A DNA stretch of 64,000 nucleotides from NCBI GenBank assembly GCA_003169695.1, contig PNAS01000032.1:1-64000 (forward strand), read 5' to 3'. This document shows, one piece after another, positions 1 to 7,473 of the stretch (its first letter is position 1; every line of letters begins with the position of its first letter). A model generated the notes under the pieces. It made no database searches, was not told the origin of the DNA, and saw only the letters and a list, made by a program, of their open reading frames with translations. Source of the stretch: Spartobacteria bacterium (GTDB lineage: Bacteria; Verrucomicrobiota; Verrucomicrobiia; Chthoniobacterales; UBA10450). Both the position numbers and the translations under genes were made by a program.

Positions 1-411
1 TCCTTACCAGCCCCGGATGGTGCGTATGCAGGGACGGCGGGCAGCTCGACCACCATGACTAATTTTTCCTTCACTGGGACTGGTACAGGTGCTGTCCTCG
101 TCGGGGGGACGGTCGTCAATGAGTGGTCATTTTCATCTGGGGGAAACACCTATTCGTTCAATCTAGAGTCTCTAACTAGCGCCACCATAACCAACGGAAC
201 AATAGCTATGAGTGGAACAGGGACAGCATTTATTAACGGCGGGGATGCCTCGACTGCGACTTGGGCTCTGCAAGGCACTGGCCATAACTTCACATTTAAC
301 TTTTCGACTGCTTCCACCTCAGCTGTTCCGGATGGTGGTTCCGCGGTTGCTCTGCTAGGGATTGCGCTCGCCGGAATCGAGATCGTGCGCAGGAAAATTA
401 AGGCTGCTTAA
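1..411 (+). CDS. Secreted protein with VPDGG-type C-terminal sorting signal (5' partial)
   Basis: The reading frame is open to the left window edge, so the true start lies upstream; the ATG at 55 is probably internal. The visible part is rich in Gly, Thr, Ser and Asn with beta-rich character, as in exported surface proteins. The C-terminus has the tripartite sorting signal: the motif VPDGG at about 27 residues from the end, a hydrophobic helix (ALLGIALAGIEIV), then a basic tail (RRKIKAA). This matches the VPDSG/PEP-CTERM class processed by exosortases in Verrucomicrobiota. The passenger part has no recognisable domain. A strong terminator follows 45 bases downstream, so this is the last gene of its transcript. 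Confidence 0.75.
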   Translation, partial: SLPAPDGAYAGTAGSSTTMTNFSFTGTGTGAVLVGGTVVNEWSFSSGGNTYSFNLESLTSATITNGTIAMSGTGTAFINGGDASTATWALQGTGHNFTFNFSTASTSAVPDGGSAVALLGIALAGIEIVRRKIKAA

Positions 412-456
412 AGAGAGCGACAGACTTCACAACTTCACAATAAACCGAAACAAATT

Positions 457-491
457 GCCGGGCAGGGTGAAAACCCTGCCCGGCTTTTTTT
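457..491 (+). terminator. Rho-independent terminator
   Basis: A perfect 12-bp stem (GCCGGGCAGGGT with ACCCTGCCCGGC) closes a GAAA loop and is followed at once by seven T residues. It lies just downstream of the sorting-signal gene and would end its transcript. Confidence 0.93.
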
Positions 492-900
492 GCTGTGAAG
501 AGAATTGATCGCCCTCTCAACCAGGTCGCGCTCCGTCCAGAAGGCTGCTCTCGAAAGTTCTTGCAAGCGTAGTCACCGGTCGCTCTAATTGACCGTGCAA
601 AATCCCGACCACCTGGGGATTGGCGCTCAGGTCGAAGATACGAGCCGAGATTCGGCAGCGTGGCGAGGGTCGAGTGGGATGCGACGAGTTGTCCTTGCTA
701 TGCCCAAACGAGGTTTCAGATGCGCAAGGGTTGAACGGCATATCAGAGATCGCGGAGTGGGAGCGCTGGACCTTTGAGTATTTGCCGGACGGGAGCGTGC
801 GATTCACGAATCTCTAATCAAACTGTACCATTACCGGCTGATCGCGGAACGTTCGGCCTACTTCTCGTTAGGCACCGCGTGCCGGTTACACTCACGTCAC
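492..900. other. Gene-poor stretch with a possible decayed coding fragment
   Basis: No convincing complete gene is visible. One + frame (stop to stop, about 593-817) ends in a protein-like segment, AEWERWTFEYLPDGSVRFTNL split as AEWERWTFEY then LPDGSVRFTN plus a final L, which could be the tail of a small gene starting at TTG 620 or a decayed fragment. No ribosome-binding site or recognisable domain supports it. Confidence 0.3.
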
Positions 901-1508
901 ATGCGCACCCGTCTCGGATCGGCAGCCATCTTCTGCGTTATGACCGCCATGTTCTTCCTCGAACTCACGAGAGGTGCAGTCGGAAACGATGCTCGTCTGC
1001 TTGGACTCGGTGCTCTACCCGATAGCGGTCAGATTCATCACGAGTACTGGCGCCTGATCACGTTCGGGTTCTTACACGGCACTCTCATACATGTCCTGCG
1101 AATACTGTCCTGTTGCTCTTGCTCGGACCCGTCGTAGAGCGTCGCGCCGGTACCGCGTGGCTCCTCTTCATGTTCCTGAGTGCATCAGTGGCAAGCGGCG
1201 TAGGCATCCTCGTCAAACATCAGCTCTTGCCGTCGCAGGGCGCCTTGCTCGGTGCTTCCGGTGGACTATTCGGCCTTCTAGGGGCCGCGCTCGCGCTCGT
1301 CTTTCGGCTCCCCTCACAAACCCGTTTGATTCGAATCGGCCTGATGGTCGTGCTCGTTCTGGGACTAACCTACTCAGTCTTACCAGGCATTAGCATGATC
1401 GGGCACATCATTGGCTTGGTCGTCGGCACCGCGATCGCACTCTTGATCCCTCTGGACGCACAACGCCAGCGGTCGCCGCCTTTTGCCGGAACTGCGGATG
1501 ATCCTTGA
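901..1508 (+). pseudogene. Rhomboid family intramembrane serine protease, frameshifted
   Basis: Two overlapping frames together make one small rhomboid protease. The first (from ATG 901) carries the first membrane segment and YWRLITFGFLHG; the second carries ANTVLLLLLGPVVERRAG, the catalytic serine motif GASGG, and the histidine motif GHIIGLVVG in the last helices. Adding one base near 1098 (after codons HV) would restore the family pattern HVLANTVLLL. Both catalytic residues are intact, so the break is either a recent mutation or an assembly error. Rhomboids cleave membrane-embedded substrates. The gene stands alone on this strand next to the cassette-like region. Confidence 0.75.
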
Positions 1509-1641
1509 GCCATCGCAACACCGCGTGGCATTGCCCCAAAGGTGTAGCCAAAGCTCTAGGGGAGGAACAGCCTTCGCTAGATCACAATAATGGGTGCTTG
1601 CGCTTTGACGATTGCTAAAGGCGACTTACGATACTGGAACG

Positions 1642-2130
1642 ATGTCGCTACGAAATGTTCTGGTTGTGTCCGCGATCTGGCTGGCCACCTCCGCCCTGGC
1701 GCTCGCGGGCGATAGCGCGAGCGGGACGACTACATTCAAGACCGGCAAGTGCGCGGTGAAATACGGATGCCTCGTGCGCGGCCCGGATGAGATGGATCCG
1801 AGCAAGACAGTCCTGCGGATTTACCTCTCCAGCGTCGACGTCGGCGCAAAGATCAAAGCGTGCAAGACCCTCTCCTGCGCCGACAACGCGCTCGAGGACG
1901 GCGCGATGGTCGACTTCAGTAATGCCCGCCACCTCGCCTACGCAGTTCGGTTAAATGGCGAACGCCTGCAATACTCCGGTGGCACCAACGGCGAAGCCTT
2001 CACGCTCACCACCAGTGAGTCGAACCACCTCGTCGGCAAATTGCACATCGACGATACCACGGCCGATGGGGCTAAAGTCGACGCCACCTTTGATCTCACC
2101 CTTGTGAACACCTTCGCGAGCGTTCGTTAG
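1642..2130 (+). CDS. Secreted protein of unknown function
   Basis: A protein of 162 residues with a clear signal peptide: MSLRN, a hydrophobic core (VLVVSAIWLATSALA), and likely cleavage after LALA. The ATG at 1642 is preferred over the upstream in-frame ATG at 1612 because it begins the signal peptide. The mature part has four cysteines (CAVKYGC and CKTLSC), suggesting two disulfides, and ends in a beta-rich segment (DATFDLTLVN). I do not recognise a family. Its stop codon lies inside GTTAGGC, a sequence also found at the cassette-boundary sites just downstream, so it may be part of that array in the opposite direction. Confidence 0.7.
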   Translation: MSLRNVLVVSAIWLATSALALAGDSASGTTTFKTGKCAVKYGCLVRGPDEMDPSKTVLRIYLSSVDVGAKIKACKTLSCADNALEDGAMVDFSNARHLAYAVRLNGERLQYSGGTNGEAFTLTTSESNHLVGKLHIDDTTADGAKVDATFDLTLVNTFASVR

Positions 2131-2147
2131 GCGACTGCGAATCGGCC

Positions 2148-2175
2148 AGCGGTTGACTGTATCGGGTGGTTAGGC
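2148..2175 (-). repeat. attC-like half-site
   Basis: The stretch GCGGTTGACTG...TGGTTAGGC is nearly identical to 2793-2819 (GCGGTTGACTG, then TGGTTAGG). Read on the minus strand it starts with GCCTAAC, the R'' core of an integron attC site, and lies just after the end of the minus-strand gene at 2194-2694. A matching second half is not clear, so the site may be truncated or recombined. Confidence 0.45.
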
Positions 2176-2193
2176 CTCATCGCTAGAATCATA

Positions 2194-2694
2194 CTAGTTC
2201 ACCGCAGCCGCGGTGGGTGGCTCCTCATTTGAGATGTCTACCACGCAACGCCATTGCCCATCCGCGTTCAAGCGCCAGACCGATATTCCTCTAAGATGAA
2301 GCGTCATCGGCGTGCCGTTCGGACCAGGAACGGAGAACTCGTCGGTGCCACGCATGTAGGCCAGGTTGCCATCGGGCGAGAATACGGGCTTTTCCGACGC
2401 CCAGTGGATTTTGAATCCCGGAGTGTTGAGGCTCGCCGCGACATAGGCGCGAATCGCCGCCTTGCCCTCAAGCACGGGCTGCCTCGGAAAAATGAGCACC
2501 GCGTCGTCGCTCCAGTACGAAACAATCTTGTCGACATCCTTACCCTCCGAGGCAAGGTCGGCCCACTCGGCGTCCTGATGCAATAACTTTGCCCGCTCCA
2601 CTGCGGGATCAAAATCCTGGCGAGAGCAGCTAACAAATATGAAAAGAAAAGCGAATAAAAGCGACCGACCTGATATTAACAAAATAGTTTTCAT
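2194..2694 (-). CDS. SnoaL/DUF4440-like lipoprotein (NTF2 fold)
   Basis: A protein of about 166 residues. The start at 2694 (MKTILLISG) gives a signal peptide ending in a lipobox (FVSC), so it is probably lipid-anchored. The mature part has the NTF2-like DUF4440 pattern: LHQDAEWADLASEGKDVDKI, YWSDDAVLIFPRQPVLEGKA, a middle strand with GTDEFSVPG, and a final strand WRLNADGQWRCVVDISNEE. Such proteins bind small ligands or act as enzymes; no specific role follows. It starts 3 bases after an attC-like site, the layout of an integron gene cassette. Confidence 0.8.
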   Translation of the reverse strand: MKTILLISGRSLLFAFLFIFVSCSRQDFDPAVERAKLLHQDAEWADLASEGKDVDKIVSYWSDDAVLIFPRQPVLEGKAAIRAYVAASLNTPGFKIHWASEKPVFSPDGNLAYMRGTDEFSVPGPNGTPMTLHLRGISVWRLNADGQWRCVVDISNEEPPTAAAVN

Positions 2695-2697
2695 GAA

Positions 2698-2820
2698 GTC
2701 TAACGAGAACAAGATCAGCCAGAGCTGGCGAGAGCGAGCGTGACCTGCAATAGACGTGTTTTCATAATGTGAAGCGAGGCAGTACGCCGGCCGGCGGTTG
2801 ACTGCAGCGCATGGTTAGGT
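2698..2820 (-). repeat. attC-like recombination site (complete)
   Basis: On the minus strand this 123-bp element runs from ACCTAAC (R'' type, positions 2820-2814) to GTTAGAC (R' type, 2704-2698). The stop codon TAA of the upstream gene (2815-3075) lies inside ACCTAAC, and the next gene starts 3 bases after the far end. Inner flanks share TCAnCC on both arms. This is the arrangement of integron cassette attC sites; the length is within their known range (about 55-145 bp). Confidence 0.6.
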
Positions 2821-3075
2821 CTTTTTCTTCATTCGGAGCGGTTCGCGGTTCCGGAATGAAAGCGCAAGCACAGGCTTGTCGCCGACTCCCATCCTGCGGT
2901 AGTTCACAAATGCCGTGCAATCTAAAACAGCTTCGTACTGCTCCGGACACCGCCGGGCAAAATCGGTGCAGTCACCAAGGTCCATGACGAACATGCAGTC
3001 TGGAACCGCGTGCACTCTTGCTGGCAGTGTGGGATGCGCAGCTCGAACTGCTTTCGAGAATCGCCGTTGAAGCAA
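2815..3075 (-). CDS. Small hypothetical protein
   Basis: A frame of 86 codons with a TTG start at 3075. It carries five cysteines and a charged C-terminal tail (RMKKKT). No domain is recognised and no signal peptide is seen. The main support is its position: its stop codon overlaps the ACCTAAC end of an attC-like site, which is how cassette genes end. It could be a truncated gene, because no good ribosome-binding site precedes the TTG. Confidence 0.45.
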   Translation of the reverse strand: MLQRRFSKAVRAAHPTLPARVHAVPDCMFVMDLGDCTDFARRCPEQYEAVLDCTAFVNYRRMGVGDKPVLALSFRNREPLRMKKKT

Positions 3076-3258
3076 ATTTAGAGGCCAAGGGGCACGTGGG
3101 TTCGCTAAGCGCCGTGCAGGCCTTTTCAGAGGCTTTGGCGCGCTACGTTACCTTGGATTCGGCAGCGGAGTGCATGCGATCTGATCAATTACACTAGCTA
3201 AGATCGAATGCATGGCGCAGGGGCCGTAGAGGGCAGCGCTTGGTGAAACTGCATAAAC

Positions 3259-3597
3259 CTATTTCTCATCGGAAGATTGCTCGATATTGAACATCATACC
3301 ATACGGATCTCTGAGGTAGCAGCGCGGGATCTTCGGATTTTCTTCTATTACGGTGCAACCGGCTGCTACAAGTTGCCGCTTGGCGGCTTGCATGTCTGGC
3401 ACAAGAAAATCAAAGACCGGCCCATGTCCTTTGCCCTGTTCGACGTACAGGCAAAAAGAGCCGGTTTCAAAACCTACGATCGTTTCGCCTTGGTGCGTGA
3501 TCGGTAGACCGAGAACCGACCCATAAAACTTCAGCGCTTCTGACCACTTTTCGGTTCGAACGATAATATCTCGCGAAGCTCTAAATTCACTGGGCAT
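3259..3597 (-). CDS. VOC family (glyoxalase/bleomycin resistance-like) protein
   Basis: A single VOC domain of about 112 residues with paired beta-alpha-beta-beta-beta modules: SRDIIVRTEKWSEALKFYGS, LGLPITHQGETIVGFETG, then DFLVPDMQAAKRQL and CYLRDPYGMMFNIEQ. The residue pattern with E near the C-terminus (NIE) fits metal binding by this fold, but the substrate cannot be read. The start at 3597 (MPSEF) is chosen because GGGG precedes it at a suitable distance; an in-frame ATG lies two codons upstream. The gene has the same strand as its cassette-like neighbours. Confidence 0.8.
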   Translation of the reverse strand: MPSEFRASRDIIVRTEKWSEALKFYGSVLGLPITHQGETIVGFETGSFCLYVEQGKGHGPVFDFLVPDMQAAKRQLVAAGCTVIEENPKIPRCYLRDPYGMMFNIEQSSDEK

Positions 3598-3702
3598 ATG
3601 CATCCCCAATAATAAGGCGGGCCGCCCGATGCGTGTCTAGACAAAGCGCTTTGTCATCGCTCCTGCGGTGATCGGGGATGTGCTGAATCACGCAACGGGT
3701 AG

Positions 3703-3728
3703 CCGTTGGCTCCAGCGCGGCGTTAGGC
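3703..3728 (-). repeat. attC-like half-site
   Basis: The segment CCGTTGGCTCCAGCGC followed by GGCGTTAGGC matches the 2796-2820 site (GTTGACTGCAGCGC, GGTTAGG). The stop codon TAA of the gene at 3723-4070 sits inside GCCTAAC, as in cassettes. The next 75 bases include a perfect 14-bp palindrome (ACAAAGCGCTTTGT, 3641-3654), which could be the hairpin arm of the same site; a second R box is not evident. Confidence 0.45.
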
Positions 3729-4070
3729 GGCATCTGTTTTCGAGCGTCCAGCAAATATAGCCACTAGCAGAAAAACATAAATGACCGCTTGCAGCACCGA
3801 ACCAACAATGGAGAGCGTGGTAAACGCCCACATACGGCTTTCCCGTTCTCCGCTCTGAAATACCCAAAGCTGGAGCATAGTCTGCCCGACAGGCATGACG
3901 AAGCAAAGAATGAGGGCGAGACCGAAACCCAGAAGTGCCCACGGCGAACCACTGGATGCCTGCCGCCATTTGGCGAGGATGACGATGCTAGCCACAAGGC
4001 AAACAATGAGTCTCGGCAGATACATCGCAAACATTGAAAGGAATATTGGGATCTGGTCAGTATTGTTCAT
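3723..4070 (-). CDS. Small integral membrane protein
   Basis: A protein of 115 residues with three to four predicted membrane helices: IFLSMFAMYLPRLIVCLVAS, then ALLGFGLALILCFVMPVGQ, and a last one around LQAVIYVFLLVAIFAG. The ATG at 4070 opens the frame. No family is recognised, though the pattern recalls small uncharacterised inner-membrane proteins carried by cassettes. Its stop overlaps an attC-like R'' box and it starts 24 bases from the complete attC-like site at 4094-4173. Confidence 0.65.
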   Translation of the reverse strand: MNNTDQIPIFLSMFAMYLPRLIVCLVASIVILAKWRQASSGSPWALLGFGLALILCFVMPVGQTMLQLWVFQSGERESRMWAFTTLSIVGSVLQAVIYVFLLVAIFAGRSKTDAA

Positions 4071-4093
4071 AACGTCTTGGTGCGTGTGTTGTC

Positions 4094-4173
4094 ACCTAAC
4101 GAGAATAAGATCAACTGCGATTGGAACGGGTGTAGAAGCAATCGCGCCATCCCCTTGCATTGCCTGGTTAGAT
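4094..4173. repeat. attC-like recombination site (complete, 80 bp)
   Basis: The ends are ACCTAAC (4094-4100) and GTTAGAT (4167-4173), matching RYYYAAC/GTTRRRY. Inside, GCGATTG and CAATCGC form a stem. The left flank CTAACGAGAATAAGATCA is almost the same as that of the 2698 site (CTAACGAGAACAAGATCA). Genes diverge from it on both sides. Confidence 0.65.
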
Positions 4174-4206
4174 GGTTGCGTGATACACCAACGACGAGGC
4201 TTTGGT

Positions 4207-4517
4207 ATGTGCGTTGCTCTTCTGGGCCATGTGAAAGCGCCGATTGTTTCGCTTCTCTTTGTTGTCGCGGTCGCGCACGCCGCCGACGTTACCAACTATG
4301 GACCGACTGACGAGACACAGTTTGCAGAACGGTGCGCCTCGCGCGCGAGGCCGGCGTAAGCATCGGCATGAACGCCCGGCAATGCCTTCTCGCGTGGGAA
4401 CTGCCGGAACACATCAACGAAATCATCACATCGAATGGCAAACACCAACAATGGGTGTACGGCACACACAAATATCTGTATTTCGACAACGGGATACTCA
4501 CGGCGATCCAGGAGTAG
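4207..4517 (+). pseudogene. Small secreted protein, frameshifted
   Basis: The ATG at 4207 follows a GAGG site by 7 bases and begins a signal peptide (APIVSLLFVVAVAHA, cleavage near AHAAD). The first frame stops at 4359. A +1 base near 4330 (in the run ACGGTGCG) joins it to the second frame, which continues RLAREAGVSIGMNARQCLLA and ends QQWVYGTHKYLYFDNGILTA-IQE. That C-terminal pattern (QWVY, YLYFDNG, LTAIQ) is seen in many small periplasmic proteins of unknown role. Either a recent frameshift or an assembly error. It begins 33 bases after an attC-like site and is probably a cassette gene in + direction. Confidence 0.6.
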
Positions 4518-4533
4518 ACCATCTAAGGTGTGA

Positions 4534-4869
4534 TTATGCCGCTTTTTTTCGGCAGATCCAGCGTATTAGCCGACGAAAGCCGCTCTCTGAAGACTGCACT
4601 GCATATTTGCATTTCAGAAAACGATCATATTCAGCTCGAAAATGCGGTTTCGAAAGGACGCCGTAGGCTTCGGTAATCTCCTGCGTGCGCTGGTGGGCAT
4701 TCCGGGCGTGATCTGTTCCTGGGGCAAACTTGTCCGGAAGAAACGCCTCGATGTGAAATCGGTGCGCCGCTCTGATCTGCTCCGCCGTGGCATCCCGCGG
4801 AACGTCGAGGATATCGTAGTAATCCCGCGTGGAACTGGGTCGCATGAACACTGAGGGGATAGATTTCAC
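4534..4869 (-). CDS. J-domain (DnaJ-like) protein
   Basis: A protein of 111 residues dominated by one J domain: RDYYDILDVPRDATAEQIRA for helices I-II, then the loop FLPDKFAPGTDHAR, then EITEAYGVLSKPHFRAEYDR for helices III-IV. The signature tripeptide HPD is LPD here, so stimulation of a DnaK partner may be impaired. A short basic tail (RRLIRWICRKKAA) follows. The frame opens with GTG 4869; an ATG at 4845 is an equally good start. No dnaK or grpE is nearby, so this is a stand-alone J protein. Confidence 0.75.
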   Translation of the reverse strand: MKSIPSVFMRPSSTRDYYDILDVPRDATAEQIRAAHRFHIEAFLPDKFAPGTDHARNAHQRTQEITEAYGVLSKPHFRAEYDRFLKCKYAVQSSESGFRRLIRWICRKKAA

Positions 4870-5351
4870 TTTCTTCTCAGACGCCTTTCTTAGACAAACA
4901 GGTTTCCCCTCACGACAACGAAAATAATCTCCCGAAACGCTCGAACATTTGCGATTGCAGGCATACTACTAGCGCTGCGCGTTCCTGCCTCGGCGGTCAC
5001 GCTGACGCCCGCACCTACCGGCGCACAGATCGCTGCTCGACGCTGAAAACGTGGTTGTTGACCGTCGGCGCTATGTGAATCTCGCTGCTCTTTTGCTTGC
5101 ACTCTGGAAAGTGGCGTTTCAGGAGTGCCAGCAACAGAGTGTCGCTGTATTCAAACGGCGCGGACGGAAACGGCCGCGAAAAGAAGCTCGATTGCTAGAA
5201 ATAATTTTTGCATGCGGCCTCAACTCTTATCTACTCGGTTCCGCTTGGCGAGTCATGAGATGGGAGCGCTCTCCAAACTCATTGCTCGCTCCTGCTCCTG
5301 CCCGTTCTCGTAATCGAAGAGGATGGAGTCGAGCAGGAGGAAGAGGAGATT
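4870..5351. other. Intergenic stretch without a supported gene
   Basis: No intact gene is supported. A + frame around 4910-5046 encodes a signal-peptide-like segment (FAIAGILLALRVPASAVTL) but lacks a start codon (ACG where ATG would be expected before KIISRN) and stops soon after, so it may be the broken 5' end of a secreted-protein gene. Confidence 0.35.
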
Positions 5352-5425
5352 CGGAGTCTACGGGGCTCGAACCCGCAACCTCCGCCGTGACAGGGCGGCG
5401 CTCTAACCAATTGAGCTAAGACTCC
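5352..5425 (-). tRNA. tRNA-Asp (GUC)
   Basis: Read on the minus strand, a complete cloverleaf starts with acceptor GGAGTCT and ends with AGACTCC plus discriminator G. The D arm contains AGCTCAATTGGTTAGAGC, the anticodon loop CTGTCAC gives GUC, and the T arm contains GGGTTCGAGCC. G at the discriminator position agrees with aspartate identity. CCA is not encoded. Confidence 0.95.
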
Positions 5426-5579
5426 TCGCAAAAAGCGAAGCAGGTTAGGTCGCGCCATTCGCACCTTCAACCTCTTTTTCGTCGCGAGAGAGCGCAGAGA
5501 GGCACGCGCTTGCCGCCCACAGAGAAAACGCGACTCAGCGGAAGCTTCGCCCTCGCGATCGCGAAATGTCGGCTCCTGT

Positions 5580-5607
5580 TTGCGGCGCGTCACACGCGGC
5601 TTATAAT
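5580..5607 (+). promoter_or_regulatory. Candidate promoter of the ARC ATPase gene
   Basis: A consensus -10 box TATAAT (5602-5607) lies 16 bases after a weak -35 (TTGCGG, 5580-5585). Transcription would start about 8-10 bases before the ATG at 5623, so the mRNA would be nearly leaderless, consistent with no Shine-Dalgarno sequence before the gene. Confidence 0.45.
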
Positions 5608-5622
5608 CGCGTAATTCTCCGA

Positions 5623-7314
5623 ATGAACGACGAGCGCAGCAAAGAAGTCGAAAACACAGAAGATCGCGCGGGTAAGCGCGAATTAAGTTTGCTCGACGCA
5701 TTCGATCTTGTTCTCGCTTCCATCCCTCGGGAAGATCGGAATCGTCGCGAGTTGTTCGTCCTGCGGTCGGAAATTGCCGCCCAGGAAGAGACGATCGGCG
5801 AAGCGCAGCAAATGATCGAGAAGCTCGAGGAAGTCATCAAAAAGGTGACCTCGCCCGCGAACCGCATCGGTACTTACCTCAGCAACCCAGCGCGGGAGAC
5901 GGCGCACATTGTCGTTGGCGGAGCGGATTATTATTGCAACGTCGATCCGCGCATCCATCTCGCGAAGCTCAAAAAAGGCACGCGTGTTCTTGTCAACGAA
6001 GCCTATGTGATTGTGGGCGACCTCGGTTTCGAAACCGCCGGCCCGGTCACGAAAATCACGGAGGTGCTCGGCCCCGATCGGCTCCGTGTTGGCTCGGAAC
6101 ATGGGTTGCAGTCTTTGATCCTCCAGCGCTCCGCCGAGTTGATGAAGGCGACTCTCAAATCCGGCGATGACGTTCGGGTCGATCCGAATTACCGGATTGC
6201 GCTTGAAGTTCTTTCCCATCCGCAATCACGCGAGCATTATCTCGACGAAGTGCCGGAATTGCCCTGGGAGAAAGTCGGCGGACAGGATCAGGCGCTGCAA
6301 GCGATCAAGGACGCCATCGAGCTGCCGCTTCTCCACGGCGAGCTTTTCCAAAAATTCCAGCACGCGACGCCGAAAGGCTTCCTACTCTACGGCCCGCCCG
6401 GCTGCGGCAAAACGCTCATCGGCAAAGCCACGGCTTACAACCTGACGAAACAGCTCCGGGAAAAAACAGGCAACGAGATGAACGAATATTTCATGCACGT
6501 GAAAGGCCCGGAGATTTTGAATATGTGGGTGGGTGAATCCGAGCGGATCGTGCGTGAAATATTCTCGACCGCGCGCGAGAAACGCCGGGAAGGCTTTCTG
6601 CCTTTTCTCTTTATCGATGAAGCGGAAAGCATTCTCGGCACGCGCCGTGCCTCTCGTTATTCGAACATTCTCTCCACGCTTGTGCCGATGTTCTGCTCGG
6701 AGATGGATGGCATCGACTCGCTCCACGACGTCGTCATTATTCTCGCCTCCAATCGCGCGGACTTGATCGATCCCGCGATTCTTCGTCCCGGCCGGATCGA
6801 CCGGAAGATCAAGGTAAACCGGCCAAACAAGGACGGAGCGCGCGAGATCTACCGAATCTATCTCACGAACGATCTCCCGTACGACGGTGCGCTCGCCAAG
6901 GAGGCCGGCAACATCGGGGCCGCGATCGATCGGCTGGTCGAGCGCATCCTGGAAATGCAATTCGCGCGACGCGACGAAAACAAATTTCTTGAGATCACGC
7001 TGCGGAGCGGGCGAAAGGAAACTCTTTATCGGAGCGATCTCCTGAGCGGCGCGATCATCGCGTCAATCGTCGAGCGCGCAAAAGGGCTTGCCATCAAACG
7101 GGCGATCGCGACGCAGGAGGATCATGGCATCAGCGAAAGCGATTTGCAGCTATCGTTCATCGCCGAATTCAAGGAAAATGACATTTTCCCACCAACCGAT
7201 ATGACTGAAGATTGGTTCAAGCTCATCGATTACGATCCGGAAAACGTCGTGAAAATTTCGCCGGTGCGCCGGGAAGAGCAGTCAAAACTGCCCAACCATC
7301 GCGGTGTGATTTAG
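5623..7314 (+). CDS. arc: Proteasome-associated AAA ATPase (ARC/Mpa family)
   Basis: A hexameric ring ATPase that, in pupylation systems, unfolds modified proteins and feeds them to the 20S proteasome. From ATG 5623 it has 563 residues: an N-terminal coiled coil (about 40-75), two OB-like domains (about 80-205), then the AAA domain with Walker A GPPGCGKT (257-264), Walker B FLFIDEAE (328-335) and arginine-finger region RPGRIDR (388-394). Order and length match Mpa. Two differences stand out: the pore loop reads KGPEILNMWVGESE, with Trp where Mpa has Tyr (NKYVG), and the C-terminus is NHRGVI, lacking the GQYL tail by which Mpa opens the 20S gate. An upstream in-frame ATG (5566) is less likely. 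Dop lies 4.3 kb downstream; no proteasome subunits are in the window. Confidence 0.93.
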   Translation: MNDERSKEVENTEDRAGKRELSLLDAFDLVLASIPREDRNRRELFVLRSEIAAQEETIGEAQQMIEKLEEVIKKVTSPANRIGTYLSNPARETAHIVVGGADYYCNVDPRIHLAKLKKGTRVLVNEAYVIVGDLGFETAGPVTKITEVLGPDRLRVGSEHGLQSLILQRSAELMKATLKSGDDVRVDPNYRIALEVLSHPQSREHYLDEVPELPWEKVGGQDQALQAIKDAIELPLLHGELFQKFQHATPKGFLLYGPPGCGKTLIGKATAYNLTKQLREKTGNEMNEYFMHVKGPEILNMWVGESERIVREIFSTAREKRREGFLPFLFIDEAESILGTRRASRYSNILSTLVPMFCSEMDGIDSLHDVVIILASNRADLIDPAILRPGRIDRKIKVNRPNKDGAREIYRIYLTNDLPYDGALAKEAGNIGAAIDRLVERILEMQFARRDENKFLEITLRSGRKETLYRSDLLSGAIIASIVERAKGLAIKRAIATQEDHGISESDLQLSFIAEFKENDIFPPTDMTEDWFKLIDYDPENVVKISPVRREEQSKLPNHRGVI

Positions 7315-7401
7315 ATGGATTGTGCGCTCCGTCGCACGATTTTTTCATTTCGCGGCTGCCCTGCCATTCTTTGTCATCGAGCGCGGAGCGCTCGATCCAC
7401 C
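7315..7401. repeat. Dispersed ~90-bp repeat with inverted ends, copy A
   Basis: Left end ATGGATTGTGCGCTCCGTCG, right end GCGCGGAGCGCTCGATCCACC (split: GCGCGGAGCG, CTCGATCCACC). The ends are inverted copies of each other. The same layout recurs at 9278, 21466, 26954 and, degraded, 34855. Confidence 0.7.
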
Positions 7402-7473
7402 CGTGTCATTCAGTATGCAAAGCGACCGAAAATCGCTTCCGCTCTCCCCTGTACGTCGGTTAGCATCGGCCGC

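Noticed and set aside
5566-5622. ATG 5566 as start of the ARC gene
   Set aside because: The extra 19 residues lie on the promoter region with TATAAT and have no similarity to the family; ATG 5623 fits better.
7315-7473. Upstream in-frame ATG as start of the DUF885 protein
   Set aside because: The extra codons translate a dispersed repeat, and the signal peptide begins at 7474.
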